A stretch of 64,000 nucleotides of DNA, from NCBI GenBank assembly GCA_030247855.1, contig JAPDRN010000004.1, positions 186,001 through 250,000 of the forward strand. Reading direction: 5' to 3'. Made by a program: the position numbers and the translations under genes. The stretch is from Knufia peltigerae (taxonomy: Eukaryota > Ascomycota > Eurotiomycetes > Chaetothyriales > Trichomeriaceae). Of this stretch, positions 21,701 to 33,733 are shown piece by piece (the stretch's first letter is position 1; every line of letters begins with the position of its first letter). The notes under the pieces were generated by a model that was not told the origin of the DNA, did not search any database, and saw only the letters and a list, made by a program, of their open reading frames with translations.

Positions 21701-22944
21701 CAACCGTCCAAAGCAAATCTTGATCCGCCCACAGGAGGTCATTGGCAGGTGTAGCATATCTGTCAAGCTCCCGAAAGGGAAGCAGAGGCCGCCTGAGATC
21801 CCAGATATGAAGTCGTGGATCGTCGTGGTAATACGACACCGCGACCTGAGTGCTCTGGCACTGGTTCGCTGCGGACTCTGTTTCCCTACATGGAGGTCTC
21901 CATCTGATATTCCTGATTGCATGCGGTGCCCGAAACTGTAAGACTGGCTTTTGCCGTCTGTTGTCGCTTTGAAAATCCCATACTCGAACGAACTTGTCAA
22001 AGCCTCCAGAAACCACATGGCGGCCATCTGGGTGCCAATCGAGACAGTAGCATGCCTTCTCGTGGCCATTGATACTCAACTTTGGTCCTGTGGGAGATCG
22101 AGCATCCCACTTCTGGACAATGCCACCATCAGCGCAGACGGCGAAATCAAAGGGCTCAAGCGGTGACCAACGAACGTCCCTTACAGCGCTACGCACATCA
22201 AAGCGCTGTCGAGACTTCTCTGGTTTTGGCTCTCGCATATCCCATAATTTTACCGACTTGTCTTGGGATGCTGACAGCAACAGGTAGCCGGCATGAGGAT
22301 CAAAGTCCAGTTTGTTGATCTGGCCAGTATGTTCATGCAGCCATGCCAACTCAATTCTTGGGCCCGGGGCATTCAAGTCATAGAGTGCAATGCGGCCATT
22401 TGTGGCGGCTGTGGCAACGACATGGGCCCAATTTCCGGTAGACCATCGCACATCTCTTGCTGGCAGGAAGTCCCTGCGTCTTGCCGCCCAGTCAAACTGA
22501 GGCGTCGTATGGGCGGAGGAATATGAATTGATGGAGGCCCGAAGATTCAGATCCTCAGTCACTTTCCCTTCGTGGACGTGGACAGTCTTGAGGATCTCCT
22601 TTCCGGCGAGGATCGCATGTGTCCCGGACTGATTTATATCGAGCGCAGCAATCGGTATGCCTGTACGATGGGTGGCTGTCTGGGAGGGTAGGGAACTGAA
22701 GTTCCTTGTTAGCTGTGCGCCACTTCCAGAGAGACAACAGTCCATACCTGTAGTTGTGTGAGCCACTGATTCGACGTAGACCACGATCACCGTCGCCTTG
22801 CGCTGGGCCGCCATGCGATTTTGAGCCAATATGTTTTCCCCAAGGTGCAATGATTCTTTGCAATTGACCCAACCGACTGGGGGGGAGCGGCGGCGCAGGT
22901 GGAGGCAGGACAGTCTCACTTTCGGCAGAGACAGGATCAGACAT
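18729..22944 (-). CDS. RTC1: RTC1 / Sea2 (WDR24-like) SEACAT-GATOR2 subunit
   Basis: Predicted 1387-residue WD40 and RING-like protein. Its yeast and animal counterparts (Rtc1/Sea2, WDR24) belong to the SEACAT/GATOR2 complex, which relieves inhibition of TORC1 at the vacuole. Exons are 22944..22748 and 22695..18729. The 52-nt intron has a GTATGG donor, a GCTAAC branch point and a TTCAG acceptor. An N-terminal WD40 propeller is clear (LLSASQDKSVKLWDMREP, VVSGGFDKFVRVWDF, LHIWDLRRPL). A long disordered, Ser-rich middle follows (about 480-1000). The C-terminus has a zinc-ligand-rich RING-like domain (CRHCQMPMA, CERCQ, CPVC, FWCFCQACGHSGHASC, CDCG). The start at MSDPVS joins well to the second exon. 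Length is within the range of fungal RTC1 proteins. It is divergent from the Hmt1-type transporter. Confidence 0.92.
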
Positions 22945-25318
22945 GACTGTGTTTTCCCGGCATTAGCGATATGCGCTCAGATAGCCATTGTCGATGTCGA
23001 TGACGATGAGTCTAGGGCTAGTAGCGTGAAGGCGGCGGCAGAGGATGGAATTCCTAGCTTCATGGCTGACGGGGAAGAGCATCATTGGAACAGTGAGGTA
23101 GTCGGTAAGCGAAGACGTGTCTTCACTTGTGCGCGGTGGCTGCAGTGTCAGATGTCATCAGGATGCGTTGGAGAAGGATTCAAGTGAAGCATGTAGAGCA
23201 CAAAGAATTCAAGCGAGCGACGACGTGGTATGAGTGGTTGCAAGGCTGGTGAGGCTGCGACAGGAAGATAGTGGGCAGCTTGTCCGGATCGCTAAGAGGG
23301 CAGGCTCAAGTGGTTAGCTTCCCCGGGGGGGTCAACCACCTACCAGAAGCCCCTGAGAAAGGCCTAAGGCATGCTTGGGTTATCCTTACAAGGCCACGGC
23401 TATGCGCGTCGGCGGGTGCCAGGTGTCGCAGTCTGGGCGGGCGAGGGTGGCACGAATAGCAGGGGCTTTTAGGGAGCGACTAGGCCTATTTGCGCCCGTG
23501 GGCCCCCAATGTATCAACTAGCTCCTGCCGGCAGCAGCAGACCTAATGTGCAGGAGCTGCGTCCCTGACTTTCCGACGAGTGGCGTGTTGTTGGGCATGA
23601 AAATACCAGGTCAATTGCAGATATCATTCGCATTTGATTTGCAGGCGACCGGCATTAATACTGCAGACACTTTGCATTTCACATATCCCGTTCTCCATAT
23701 ACCTTGCCTACCTTAATTCATACGAGTAGCGACGTTTTTTTATTTTATTTCCACAACCTGGCGGTGAGGGAAAGACTCGACTCTGTTGCTCTCTTGCTGA
23801 TACTCGCGCGCTCATTCTCATCCTCCTTTTCGCCCTCTCGCCCGCCCTCTTTGCTCGACTCTCATTCCTCGTTCCGACTCTCCCTCTTCGGCTTCATCAC
23901 CTTGGTCGCTCTCTTTCGTCCTCGCAGGATCCGCTACTTCGCCATCCCAATCGTCCTTGGGGCCCTGGATCGACGCGACACGTTCCCTCATGCCATTTAC
24001 TCGTATCTTTCCATTTGCCAGACTGGTCCAAGGTCTGAGGTCAAGCACGATGTCCATGTCATCTGTGCTGTCGTCTCAAGTCCCTGCGGCGTTTGATGCC
24101 GGCGTGGTGCCTCGCGAGAATTGACCTCTCTCTTTCTCTTCTCGCCTACTTCCGTGTACCCAAACCACCATGGCCAGAAGTCAAATCAGTATATCTGTCA
24201 CTCATTGCTCCCTCTCTCGATCTTGTGTCTTCTTCTCTCTCTCCTTCTAGTCATATATCTTCATTCTTCTCGACTGTCTTTTCCTCGGCCAGTTACATGA
24301 CATTGATCATCATCGTTGTCTCCCGTGTGTCAAACGCCATCAACGATACTTAGTATATCCACTGACCGTCGCCCCCTCCTCTGCAACTCTGCAACCTCCG
24401 CCACCACCACCACTGCGAGTATCCTCCAGAACGTATTCTCTACCTAATCCTCCTTGTCTGCGACCCGGAGCCCTAGCCGGTCCTCAGAAACGATCTGACA
24501 ATTCTTTAATTCTGTTACCGGCATCGACAGCGTCTCTAGTGACAAAACTAGTGCTACAAAGGCCGTCATCCGCTGCGTCGTCCCGTTCAGCCTCGACCAA
24601 CAGCAGTGCCACCAGTCAACCCCACCATCTACACTACCGCCAGTCAAGCGGTCGCTAAAGCCATAATACAGTTGCTGAATCCAGACTCAGCTTACCCGCC
24701 ATTGGCACCGACCTCTACCAGACTCGCCGTCACGCGACTTCAGCGCCATCTCTACTGAGGCGAAGCGAACCCTCTTCGTACCCGTCTAGGCCGCTAGTTA
24801 CGAAAGTCTCTTCAGCGCAGTCAGTATTCACTTGGCTTACTCCAGACTGCCGCAGGACAGTGAGAGAGCCTGGCCCATCACCCAGCTCGCCACCAGAAGG
24901 CTTCCTCCCATAAACGTCGTCATTCCATCACGTACACTTTACACCTTCTTAAAGATTCATCACTTGACTGTTCGTCCACGCTCGCTCGCTATTTCCTTGC
25001 CGGCATCTATCTCTTCTTTTTTAATTTTATTTCCTTGAGGCATCTTGTAATTCTGTCACTCGCTCATACTCGACCTCGACAAGTTGCAGCTGGGGAACGG
25101 TCATCCGACTTTCAGAGTTTTCTTTCAGGATACCGAGGCAGCACAGACGAGCGGCCTGTCCCGCCCTCGATTCTTTGGATACGCCACTTTTGCGCGACTT
25201 CGACCTTCCTCGTCGTTGACCTGAACACCTTGTCGAGTCGTCATCTCTTTCGTATCTGGGAGGCCATTCTTGTTTTCACTGGGGCAAATTCCTCGGCGGT
25301 GGCACGGCTTGGGAGAAT
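22945..25318. other. Divergent promoter region of about 2.4 kb, pyrimidine-rich on its right side
   Basis: Separates RTC1 and the Hmt1-type transporter. From about 23700 to 25300 the plus strand is rich in CT tracts (CTCTC, TCTTC) and has many short upstream ATGs. No domain is recognisable in any frame. This is best read as promoter plus a long leader for the transporter. Confidence 0.55.
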
Positions 25319-28269
25319 ATGCATGGGAAACCAGACGTGGGTGCATTGCAGACGTCTTTACGGGTGCTCAATGTAGCCAAAACCGCCTACCCCGCCATCG
25401 TCCTGGTCATCTTTGTCGTCGCCTTTATCATCCACGGTATCAGAACAGCGCCAGACAATGGGGACAAGGTCAAGATTCATCCTATGCGAGGACCGGGGGG
25501 CAGGCCTCTTCCAATCCGTCGAAAATCCGCCAATCAAGTCAAAGCTGCTGCGGCGGTCAAGGACCTACCACCAGCAACCAAGACCTTCTTCAAAATCACT
25601 CAAATTGCTGTCGTTCTGACTTTCCTCGTCAATGCCGGCTTGATTCTGTTCGAAACGCTTTTGGAGCGTGTGGACAAATGGTGGCCCGGCAAAAATGCAG
25701 TCGTAGGTGTTGCCTCATCTCAATCCTGACGACATGGACTGACAGTGACTAGATATACGTTATCGCCTCGACATTTCTTTGGCTCGTCATTTTCATCTCC
25801 ATACTTGATGTAAAGCCCTCGCCAAACTCGGCTCATTTTATTACCTGGCTGTCGGCTCTCCCTCTGGAGATTTTGATCATTGTCGCAAGCCTGCAAGTGT
25901 ACAGTGTCCCTCATTTTGAACCCCGCGTTGGCGATCAACTGGGTGGAAAATTTCGAGAGTCGATCACAGGCTGGGAAACTGTCGAAGTCATTGTTTATCT
26001 GATCCGGGTTGTTTTGCTTCTTGGACTTTCGATTGTTTTCTTAAGCATCAAGATCCAGTTTCGCAAACCCAAGGAGTCAAGCTCGACAACCCAGGATGAA
26101 CGAACACCGCTACTTCGTGGGGATGCAGAAGCCGGGATTCGTCCGAACGGGCATGCACGGGTGCCTGGTCCAACTTCGGAACCTAAGGAGCAAGTTGATG
26201 CCTGGGCAAAGCCAACAGAGGTCCCAAACATCACCTGGTATGCTTATTTGAAAGGCTTCGTGCTACTGATACCTTATCTTTGGCCTAAAAAGTCACTCAA
26301 ATTGCAGCTTCTGGCGGCAAGTTGCATTCTTATAATGGTCGGACAACGAGTCATCAACGTTTTTGTGCCCGTCATGGTCGGCAAAATCACAAATGCCTTG
26401 TCTGGAGACGACGGTAACGGTGTACATGCCCCGTGGCTTGACATTGCCTTGTACATCTTGTTTAGGTGGCTTCAAGGTTCTCAAGGCATTTTGTCAGCCA
26501 CAAGATCTATTCTGTGGATACCGGTCGAGCAGTACTCGTATCGAGCTATCTCAACAGCTGCGTTCGAGCATGTTCACGGGCTCAGCGCAGAATTCCATAC
26601 CGGTAAAAGAACTGGAGAACTGATCTCAGCATTGAACAAGGGTAGTGCCATCAATTCATTCCTGGAGATGGTGACGTTCCAAGTCGGTCCTATGGTGTTC
26701 GATCTCGTTGTCGCCGTTGTCTATCTCACCATTAAATTCGACGCCTACCTGGGACTGGTTGTGGCCATGACTACGTTCCTTTACATTTACGTTACTATAC
26801 GACTTGCCTCGTGGAGAGTGGCACTGCGACGAAACTATGTCAACGCAGAACGAGAGATGGAGGCAGTGAAAAACGACTCTCTGCATTCATGGGATACGGT
26901 CAAGTACTTCAACGCCGAGGATTATGAGTTCAACCGGTATAGAACTGCGATCAAGGTCATGCAAAGTTTCGAGTATTGGGTTGACGTTACTTTGGCTTAT
27001 ATGAATACTGTTCAAGGAGCCCTCTTTATGGTTGCGCTGCTCATTGCCAGTTTCATTGAAGCTTTCGAAGTCGCACAGGGTGATCAGAAGGTTGGTGACT
27101 TTGTGCTCCTAATCACATACATGGCACAACTACAAGGTCCTTTGAACTTTTTCGGTACATTTTACAGGTCTATTCAGTCGAACCTGATTAATGCAGAAAG
27201 GATGCTTGAACTGTTCAAAGAACAACCTCATGTTGTTGACAAAGAGGGTGCAGAGGTTCTGGAAGACTGTTCAGGCGACATCATCTTTGATAATGTCTCT
27301 TTCAGCTACGACAAACGACGCAATGCCCTCGATCGACTGACATTCCGATGTCCTCCGGGTACTACCACTGCCCTTGTCGGTGAATCGGGTGGAGGAAAGA
27401 GCACGGTTATGAGGCTGATCTTCCGGTACTACAACCCGGAATCTGGACGAATCATGGTTGACGGGAAAGACGTTCAAGACGTCACTATCAATTCTCTTCG
27501 CAAATTTATTGGTGTTGTACCTCAAGACTGCAACATGTTCAACGAGTCAATCATGTACAACCTCAAATATGCAAATCAAAACGCCACCGACGAGGACGTC
27601 TTTGATGCTTGCAAGGCTGCATCGATCCACGACCGCATCATGGAATTTCCCGACGGATACAACACAAAGGTTGGTGAACGTGGAGTGCGACTTTCGGGCG
27701 GAGAGCGTCAGAGAGTGGCTATCGCAAGGACTATCTTGAAGAACCCACGGGTTACGATGCTAGACGAAGCTACAGCTGCTCTCGACACAGAGACCGAGGA
27801 GAAGATTCAAGAGTCGTTCAACACCCTGGCTGAGGGTCGTACCATGCTCATAATTGCTCACCGACTGAGTACCATCGTCCACGCCGATCAGATTTTGGTG
27901 TTATCACATGGCACGGTCGTAGAAAGTGGCACGCACGAAGAGCTTATTGCCCTTGGAGGCAAGTATGCGAGCATGTGGCGCAAACAGTCTAGAGCACAGA
28001 AGGCTGCAGCGGAAGCTGCCGAGCTGAGAACACGTGCGAAGAAAGCATTGGAGGAAGCTGAAGCCGATAGCGCCAGCGTCAGCGAGGAAGAAATTGAACA
28101 AGCCAAGAAGAGAGACAAATCAGTCGTCAGAGGTCACAAGAGGGTGAACTTCAGCCAGAGTAGTAACCTACGGGCGGCTTGGGGTACCGATGATCGAGAC
28201 CAAGATCAAAGGTCAGTAGATTCTCGCGATGATCATGGACATGGAGGCAAACCTCCAGGCCATCCTTGA
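25319..28269 (+). CDS. Hmt1/ABCB6-type vacuolar half-size ABC transporter
   Basis: Predicted 966-residue ABC half-transporter of the Hmt1 (heavy-metal tolerance)/ABCB6 type, which in fission yeast sits in the vacuole membrane and is linked to thiol-metal conjugate transport. Exons are 25319..25702 and 25753..28269, with a 50-nt phase-0 intron (GTAGGT donor, CTGAC branch point). An N-terminal extra membrane domain (about 20-225, several hydrophobic helices) precedes the six-helix ABC membrane domain. The nucleotide-binding domain is complete: Walker A GESGGGKST (about 671), signature LSGGERQR (about 775), Walker B VTMLDEA (about 797) and H-loop IIAHRLST. A charged helical tail ends His/Gly-rich (DDHGHGGKPPGHP), possibly metal-binding. 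The start is the first in-frame ATG before the first helix. Family secure; substrate inferred. Confidence 0.93.
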
Positions 28270-29044
28270 GACGAAGAAAAGGAATTCGACTGGCAGAGGG
28301 AGGGCAGGAAAGAGAAACCCATGCTCTTTACGATCGCGATGGCACCATTCATTCGATTTCAGGAGATCAGTCTTGGTCTTTCGGGGAGGCGTTTTAGATC
28401 CTTTCTTGCACAAATCCTTTAACGTTGAGATAAGACTTGAAGCAACTTTGGAGTGTTTTGTCACTCTGCAGAGGTACCAGGTACAACAAGCCAGGAGGAA
28501 CAGCGGACCTCCCACACACACAGAGAGAGAGAGACGCACACACAGAGAGAGGTAACTGGGCGGAACGAGGGAGAGCATTGCGACGACTGCAACGACATCT
28601 ATGACCAGAGGGAGGTAATTTGTGTTTTTGGTTTCTTGTTTTTTCTTCCTTATTGGAGACTCAAAAAATACACTGTTTTCTCTTATTCTTTTCCATTTTT
28701 TCTTGGTTTTGTTCTTGTTCCTTTTTCCGCAACGAGGAATTTGTTATTTTTCCTTGTTCTTGAGAGAATCTTAGAGGCTACGCGGCCAAAAAAAAATAGA
28801 CGCAGGGAAAGGAGGGCCTGGATAGTCTTCTGCTACTACTTGTAGTTAACCTACTTTACCCACATGCAACACACATCCATTGCGACATATACATAAACGT
28901 ATACACACGTACGCATAGATGTAGAAACCAACACAAAAACCGGTTCCGGAGGAAGGGGAAAGAGGGAAAAAAAGAAGGGAAAAAAAGAAAAACAAAGGCG
29001 AAACGTGTACTCTCGTCCGTCAGGGAGGTGGTGACCTGGGTAGA
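28270..29044. other. Convergent intergenic region, Hmt1-type / NEJ1
   Basis: No gene is seen. It contains CA/GA dinucleotide repeats at about 28512-28550, long T-rich runs (28620-28750) and A-rich runs (28960-29000). Confidence 0.6.
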
Positions 29045-31061
29045 TCAGAAGCGTCTCTTCTTCTTCGCACCGGCGTTGGCAGCTATGCTACGCTTGAGTT
29101 CCATCCGTCTACGGTTGGCCCTTTCTTCCGCCGTCTCTTCCTTTGCCGGGGACGTCGAGTTTTGTCGTAGACGACGAGGTTCAGACTCTGTTTCTGGTTC
29201 GTCCTTGTCCTCGGTCTGCCCCTGAGGCTGTACGTCTCCTGACCGAAGTCGTGTGGTGGACGGTGAGGGTGACGGCGATGGTGAGTCTGTGGCGTCCGAG
29301 TCGCGCGATTGTGTCTGAGTGGATTGCCTGTTGCGTATGCCGATTCTTCCTAATCTTCGCCGTGGCGTGGTTTGAGCTGCAGCAGTAGCCTTGGATTCGG
29401 AATCCGGTTCGGATCCAGATGGGCTGTTGTTCGTCGTGGTGGTGGTGGTGGTGGTGGGCTTGCTCTTCTTCAGATCAGATTGTGGAGGAGACGATGAAGT
29501 GGCTGCCACCCCTCTTCTTGAAGTCGTCGTCGTCGTGGCAGATTTGCCGCCTAGACGTCCAAGACGGTGGCGTTGGCGTGGGGGTGTTTTGGCCGGAGGA
29601 GGCGAATTGTCGAGATCGAGGTCAGACGAATCGTCAGAGTGTACAGAAGGCGACGACCGATGATGAATCTTCTCCTTCGATGCGTCTCGGCTTGGAGATG
29701 GGGATGTGGATGGTGACTTCCGCGAAGGCTGCTTCGATCTGAGGGCGCCAATTCTAGGTTTCGGGTCGCTCTCTTTAGATGGCGGATTGACTTCCTCGTC
29801 CTGATCCTCGGATGCTGTCGCTGTTGCTGTAGACGTAGAGGCGGCGGAACCACGGCGCTGGGTTGAAGATACCTTTGATGCATCAGGTGAAGGTGATTTG
29901 CTTTTTGAATCTGCGCGACCATATGACTTTGTGGCATTGCGGCGACCCAGTTTGCCTTTCTTGGTTAGGTTGGCTCGTTTGTTTGTGCGTTCTTCATCCT
30001 TCTCGTCTGCTTCGGGAGCAGTAGAAGTTGCCGCTGTCTTACTTGTGCCACGGCCTTTGGATCTGAGGGCTGGTGGTGTAGATTGTCTCTGAGGTACAAT
30101 GTTAGCAAATCGAGAGACACGCTCCTCGAAGATATACGCTTCAAACACGAACCTCGAATTCGTCATCAGAATCTGTAGACTCATCGCCCGACTTGCTCTC
30201 GCCTCGGACACTCTTCTTCGCAGTTGACTTGTCGGACGGACCTGTCTTCTTCGACTCGACCACTTCCTTTTTCGCAGGTGAAGAAAGGTCTCTGATCCAA
30301 TCCTCGTGCTCGGCCTTGGAATGAGCGAAACACTTCTCGCACCCACGGACAAGATTCCCCAGGCCCGTGCGGTCGGCGCCTTCATACCCGTCGTCATTGG
30401 CGAACTGCTTGATCCACGATTTCTCATCGAAAGATGCCATCCCTGGAATGTGCCTTTTGGCGTCTGACACAGTGACTTGGGCCCCTCGACGAGCCGCGCC
30501 CGTGATCCCAGGAAACACCAGACTCAGATCTATCGAGGAACTGCCTATTCTCTCGAGCAGTCGAGAGATGATGTGATCCTTGTCCTCGATGGTACGAAGT
30601 AGGGATTTGATCTTCCCCTGTGAGACAGCCACTTCGTGTAGACTGGGCCGGAGGATGCGTTCCGCCATCTCCGAAGCGTCTCGGGGGCCGAGTTTGAAGG
30701 TCCATTCGAGCGGTTTCAGTGGCTTGGGGAGATCGATTTTGGTAGTTAGCAGTAGGATTTGCGAGTTGCGAACTTCTTGTTTCGAAAGTACGTTTTCGCC
30801 ATCTTTCAAGCTCTTGGTGATTTTGGTCAAGAGAACCTCGAATTGATCAGGTGAAACTGACGGGTCGATGCTCGTGTGTTGTCGGGCGGCTTCGCCTATG
30901 ATGTCGTATTTATCGAGTGAGCTCTCCCATACCGAAATCAAATCGGTCATCAACAAGGTCAGATGCTCATCCTCTACGTTCAGACTGTAAAACAGTTTGG
31001 GGCATTGTCTCCGAGACGGCACTTGCAGTTCCTGCCAGCCTTCACGCCCTGAGTCCGGCAT
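29045..31061 (-). CDS. NEJ1: NEJ1 / XLF non-homologous end-joining factor
   Basis: Predicted 650-residue nuclear protein of the XLF/Nej1 family, which stimulates DNA ligase IV-dependent end joining. Exons are 31061..30153 and 30088..29045, with a 64-nt phase-0 intron (GTTCGT donor, TGCTAAC branch point, CTCAG acceptor). The XLF head is recognisable at the N-terminus (W-QELQVPS, PKLFYSLNVEDEHLTLLMTDLISVWESSL). A coiled-coil stalk follows (about 170-210). The C-terminal half is a long, low-complexity Ser/Thr/Arg tail with a poly-Thr run. The last residues KKKRRF match the conserved basic Ku-binding end of the family (XLM/KBM type). I start at the ATG at 31061; upstream in-frame sequence begins only with a non-ATG codon. 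The protein is much longer than yeast Nej1 because of the tail. Confidence 0.9.
29430..29457. repeat. GGT/GTC trinucleotide repeat in NEJ1 tail
   Basis: A GGT run on the plus strand encodes about eight consecutive Thr in the disordered tail of NEJ1 on the minus strand. Confidence 0.85.
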
Positions 31062-31662
31062 TGTCGTGGCGCGGTGCCACGTACCTACATGGTAGGTGTA
31101 GAATTGCCCCGCAGTATTGAGATCCCAGCAGATGTGGAAGCTTATGATGTACGTTTGCAACACCCGCAAGCTGGTACCAAGCGATGAACTAATGTAGATC
31201 GGAAGGCTTATAGGGTTGAGACACGAAGTCACAAAGGTAGAGAGAAACGTGACGTTGAATTCGGATGACTAAGCGAGGCACCTCACTAAGGATTGAGCTT
31301 TGGTGGTGCTGACTCTGTGAACAGGTCGCTGCACATCTGCTTTACGAATATACACTGGTATTCTTCAGACCGATCATTTCTTTCATAACAGAGTCTGGAG
31401 TCTGGAGTCCGGAGTATATGTGTTCGAGAATTTGATCTCATCTGCTGCTGTTATGGCCAAGCTTGGCATCGACTTTACATGTAATGCATTCATTTCATCC
31501 CACCTTCTTATACCTCTTCTCCCACAATCCATCGGTCTAGTTCTAGCAGAAGATTATGCCTCGTGATGTGATGTGCCTCTTCGTTCACTCTCCTCGGATG
31601 ATACCACTTTCTTGCCCCAACACCTATCTGCGACCAGGGACGAGTTTTCGATTGTGACCTAA
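31062..31662. other. Divergent promoter, NEJ1 / Zn2Cys6 factor
   Basis: About 600 bp between two divergent starts. No gene is seen. It includes repeated GGAGTC/CTGGAGT words at about 31390-31420. Confidence 0.6.
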
Positions 31663-33204
31663 ATGCTACCCGGACGACAGAAATGGACCAGAACAAGGAC
31701 AGGCTGTTGGACCTGCAGGTGAGCCGTCTCATTGTCATTCATATCTGCTCGACTAAATCCCGTTAGGCAAGCTGGATATAAGTGTGATGAACTCAAACCA
31801 GCCTGTGGGCGATGCGCCAGACTCAAAATCACTTGCGAGGGTTATGCGCCTCGACTGACATGGCGTGATACTGCAACCCAAGAATCGGGTGGACGTAGTA
31901 GAAAGCGAAAACAGACCTCCAAATCGTCTTCAAATCCAAATCTGCGTGGTCACTATGCAACGCCATCGATGGCCAGCACAGTTTCTGCATCTCAATCAAT
32001 AAAGTCCGAAGATGCTATCGAGGTTGTGCCGAGAAAAGAGCTGTCACGTTATAGCGGCCCTGCCAGTATGGTCCAAGGGCTACAGATCGAGGAATATCGT
32101 CACTTGCACCATTGGTCTACAATTGTAGCGCCTTTGCTGTCGGTCGCCTCGCAGAACGAAGTCAACCCTTTCCAGCAATACTTAATCCCTATGGCTTACG
32201 AGAATAGCCCACTGCTCTATACTGTTTTGCTCTGCGCTGCAAAACATCTCTCTCTACTTGTTGGCCAACAGCAGGATCAGAAACAGGTTCTGCGCTACCA
32301 AGGCCTTGCCCTTCGCAGTTTGAATGAAGCTTTGAGCAATGAGCATGAAGCTCTTAATGATCCCACCCTAGCCGCGGTGCTATTGATGCAGCTCGGCCAG
32401 ATGTTCGCCTCGGATCAGGAGCCGAAAGCAGATCATCTAGTTGGTGCAAAATACATCATCACGAGGAGACGTCGTCTCACTGATAAGCCCGATTCTTGTG
32501 GAAGGTTCCTGGAAAGTCTGTTCAAGTACCACGATATCATGTCCTCAATATCGAGAAGCGATCGCCCTCTTCTACATTATGATGGAACGGTTGCCTCGGA
32601 TTCGGACGCATTTCTTGGAAATATCGAACCACTACTGGAGATCATCTCCCAGATCAGTGAGCTTCGGCCGCGGAAGAGGCTCACATCTAGGAACACAGTA
32701 GGCGATGTTGACGGAGAATCCCACGCCTCGTTTGTTCGCGTAAGTGGCTCACTCCTGGAGAGTCAACTGAATAGCTGGATTGCACCACACAACGACGCAG
32801 ACTGGGTCAACACGGCCGAGGCCTTTCGTCATGCCGCGTACATTTACTTGTATCGTGTCATCGATAACATCGGCGCACCTGATCCCCGCACGTTGCGACA
32901 CGTCAAGCATTGCATTGACGCCCTGAGATCCACTGCAATCACCTCGCCTTTACTATCCGTTCATGCTTGGCCAATATTTACGGCAGGATGTGAGGCATTG
33001 GATGCTTCTGAGCGAGACTTTTGCCGCCAAAGGCTTGACGACATGTACAATGACCGAAAATTATTGTCGTTACTCCGGATCAGACGAGCAATGGAAGACG
33101 TCTGGAGTCAAAAGGATCAAGAAGCCCTATTTGGTGCAGATGTGGGCAAACTCGACTGTATCGATGTATTAAAGCAAAGAGGAAGCAACGTTGAGCTCGG
33201 TTGA
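31663..33204 (+). CDS. Zn2Cys6 transcription factor with Fungal_trans_2-type domain
   Basis: Predicted 497-residue fungal transcription regulator. Exons are 31663..31718 and 31767..33204, with a 48-nt intron (GTGAGC donor, TTAG acceptor) that splits the zinc cluster. After splicing the six cysteines fall at 15, 18, 25, 32, 35 and 42, a perfect CX2CX6CX6CX2CX6C cluster preceded by basic residues (KWTRTRTGC). A basic linker (RSRKRKQ) follows. From about residue 100 the protein resembles the Fungal_trans_2 regulatory domain (LHHWSTIVAPLL, NPFQQYLIPMAYENSPLLYTVL). The start at ATGCTACCCGG is the only upstream ATG that joins correctly. It is divergent from NEJ1. A sugar-transporter remnant begins directly after its stop. 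Target genes unknown. Confidence 0.9.
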
Positions 33205-33435
33205 TACAAAGGCCCCCTTTTCCGGACAATGCATTTTCAGCGACACCAGCACTATTTGTTCGCCGGGCTAGGTGTGCTCAACGTCGCCTGGTGTCGGTTC
33301 TTCCTTCCGGAGACCGGAGGTCGGACGTTTGAAGAGTTGGACCTGATGTTCCAGCTCAAAGTGCCCACGAGGAAGTTCAAGTCTTATAGGATCGAGGGGA
33401 CACATATCGCTGATGATGAACTTGGGGAAGAGTAA
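33205..33435 (+). pseudogene. C-terminal remnant of an MFS sugar transporter
   Basis: About 76 codons encode the typical end of a fungal sugar/H+ symporter: HYLFAGLGVLNVAWCRFFLPETGG, then RTFEELDLMF. PETGGRTxEELD is the signature after the last membrane helix. The stop at 33433-33435 looks natural. No upstream transporter exons are possible on this strand, because the transcription factor gene ends at 33204. This is therefore a truncated relic of a neighbouring transporter gene. It lies in the same frame as the factor and is separated from it only by that gene's TGA. Confidence 0.8.
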
Positions 33436-33733
33436 CCTGCACCGCGCCGGACACTTAGCGAACCCATCTACTCCGACCAAGGACAAGGACAGATGTTGTC
33501 TATAGTAGTCCGTACAATACAATACTGGATATTTCTAGAGCTTTCCGTCTGAACAGACTGATGACACATTTACAATGATAAAGAGCATGCTTGACGGAAG
33601 GGTCGGCTTCTGTTCCGAACTTTCTTAAGCAAACAAAAGGGGGGGTATCACCATCTCCAAACACATTGAACTATCCATCATAATATCATCAAGTCGTCGT
33701 ATCATCTCAGCTTCTTAACCATTCACAATTCGA
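33436..33733. other. Intergenic region
   Basis: About 300 bp between the transporter remnant and the 3' end of the minus-strand SNF2 gene. Nothing recognisable. Confidence 0.5.
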
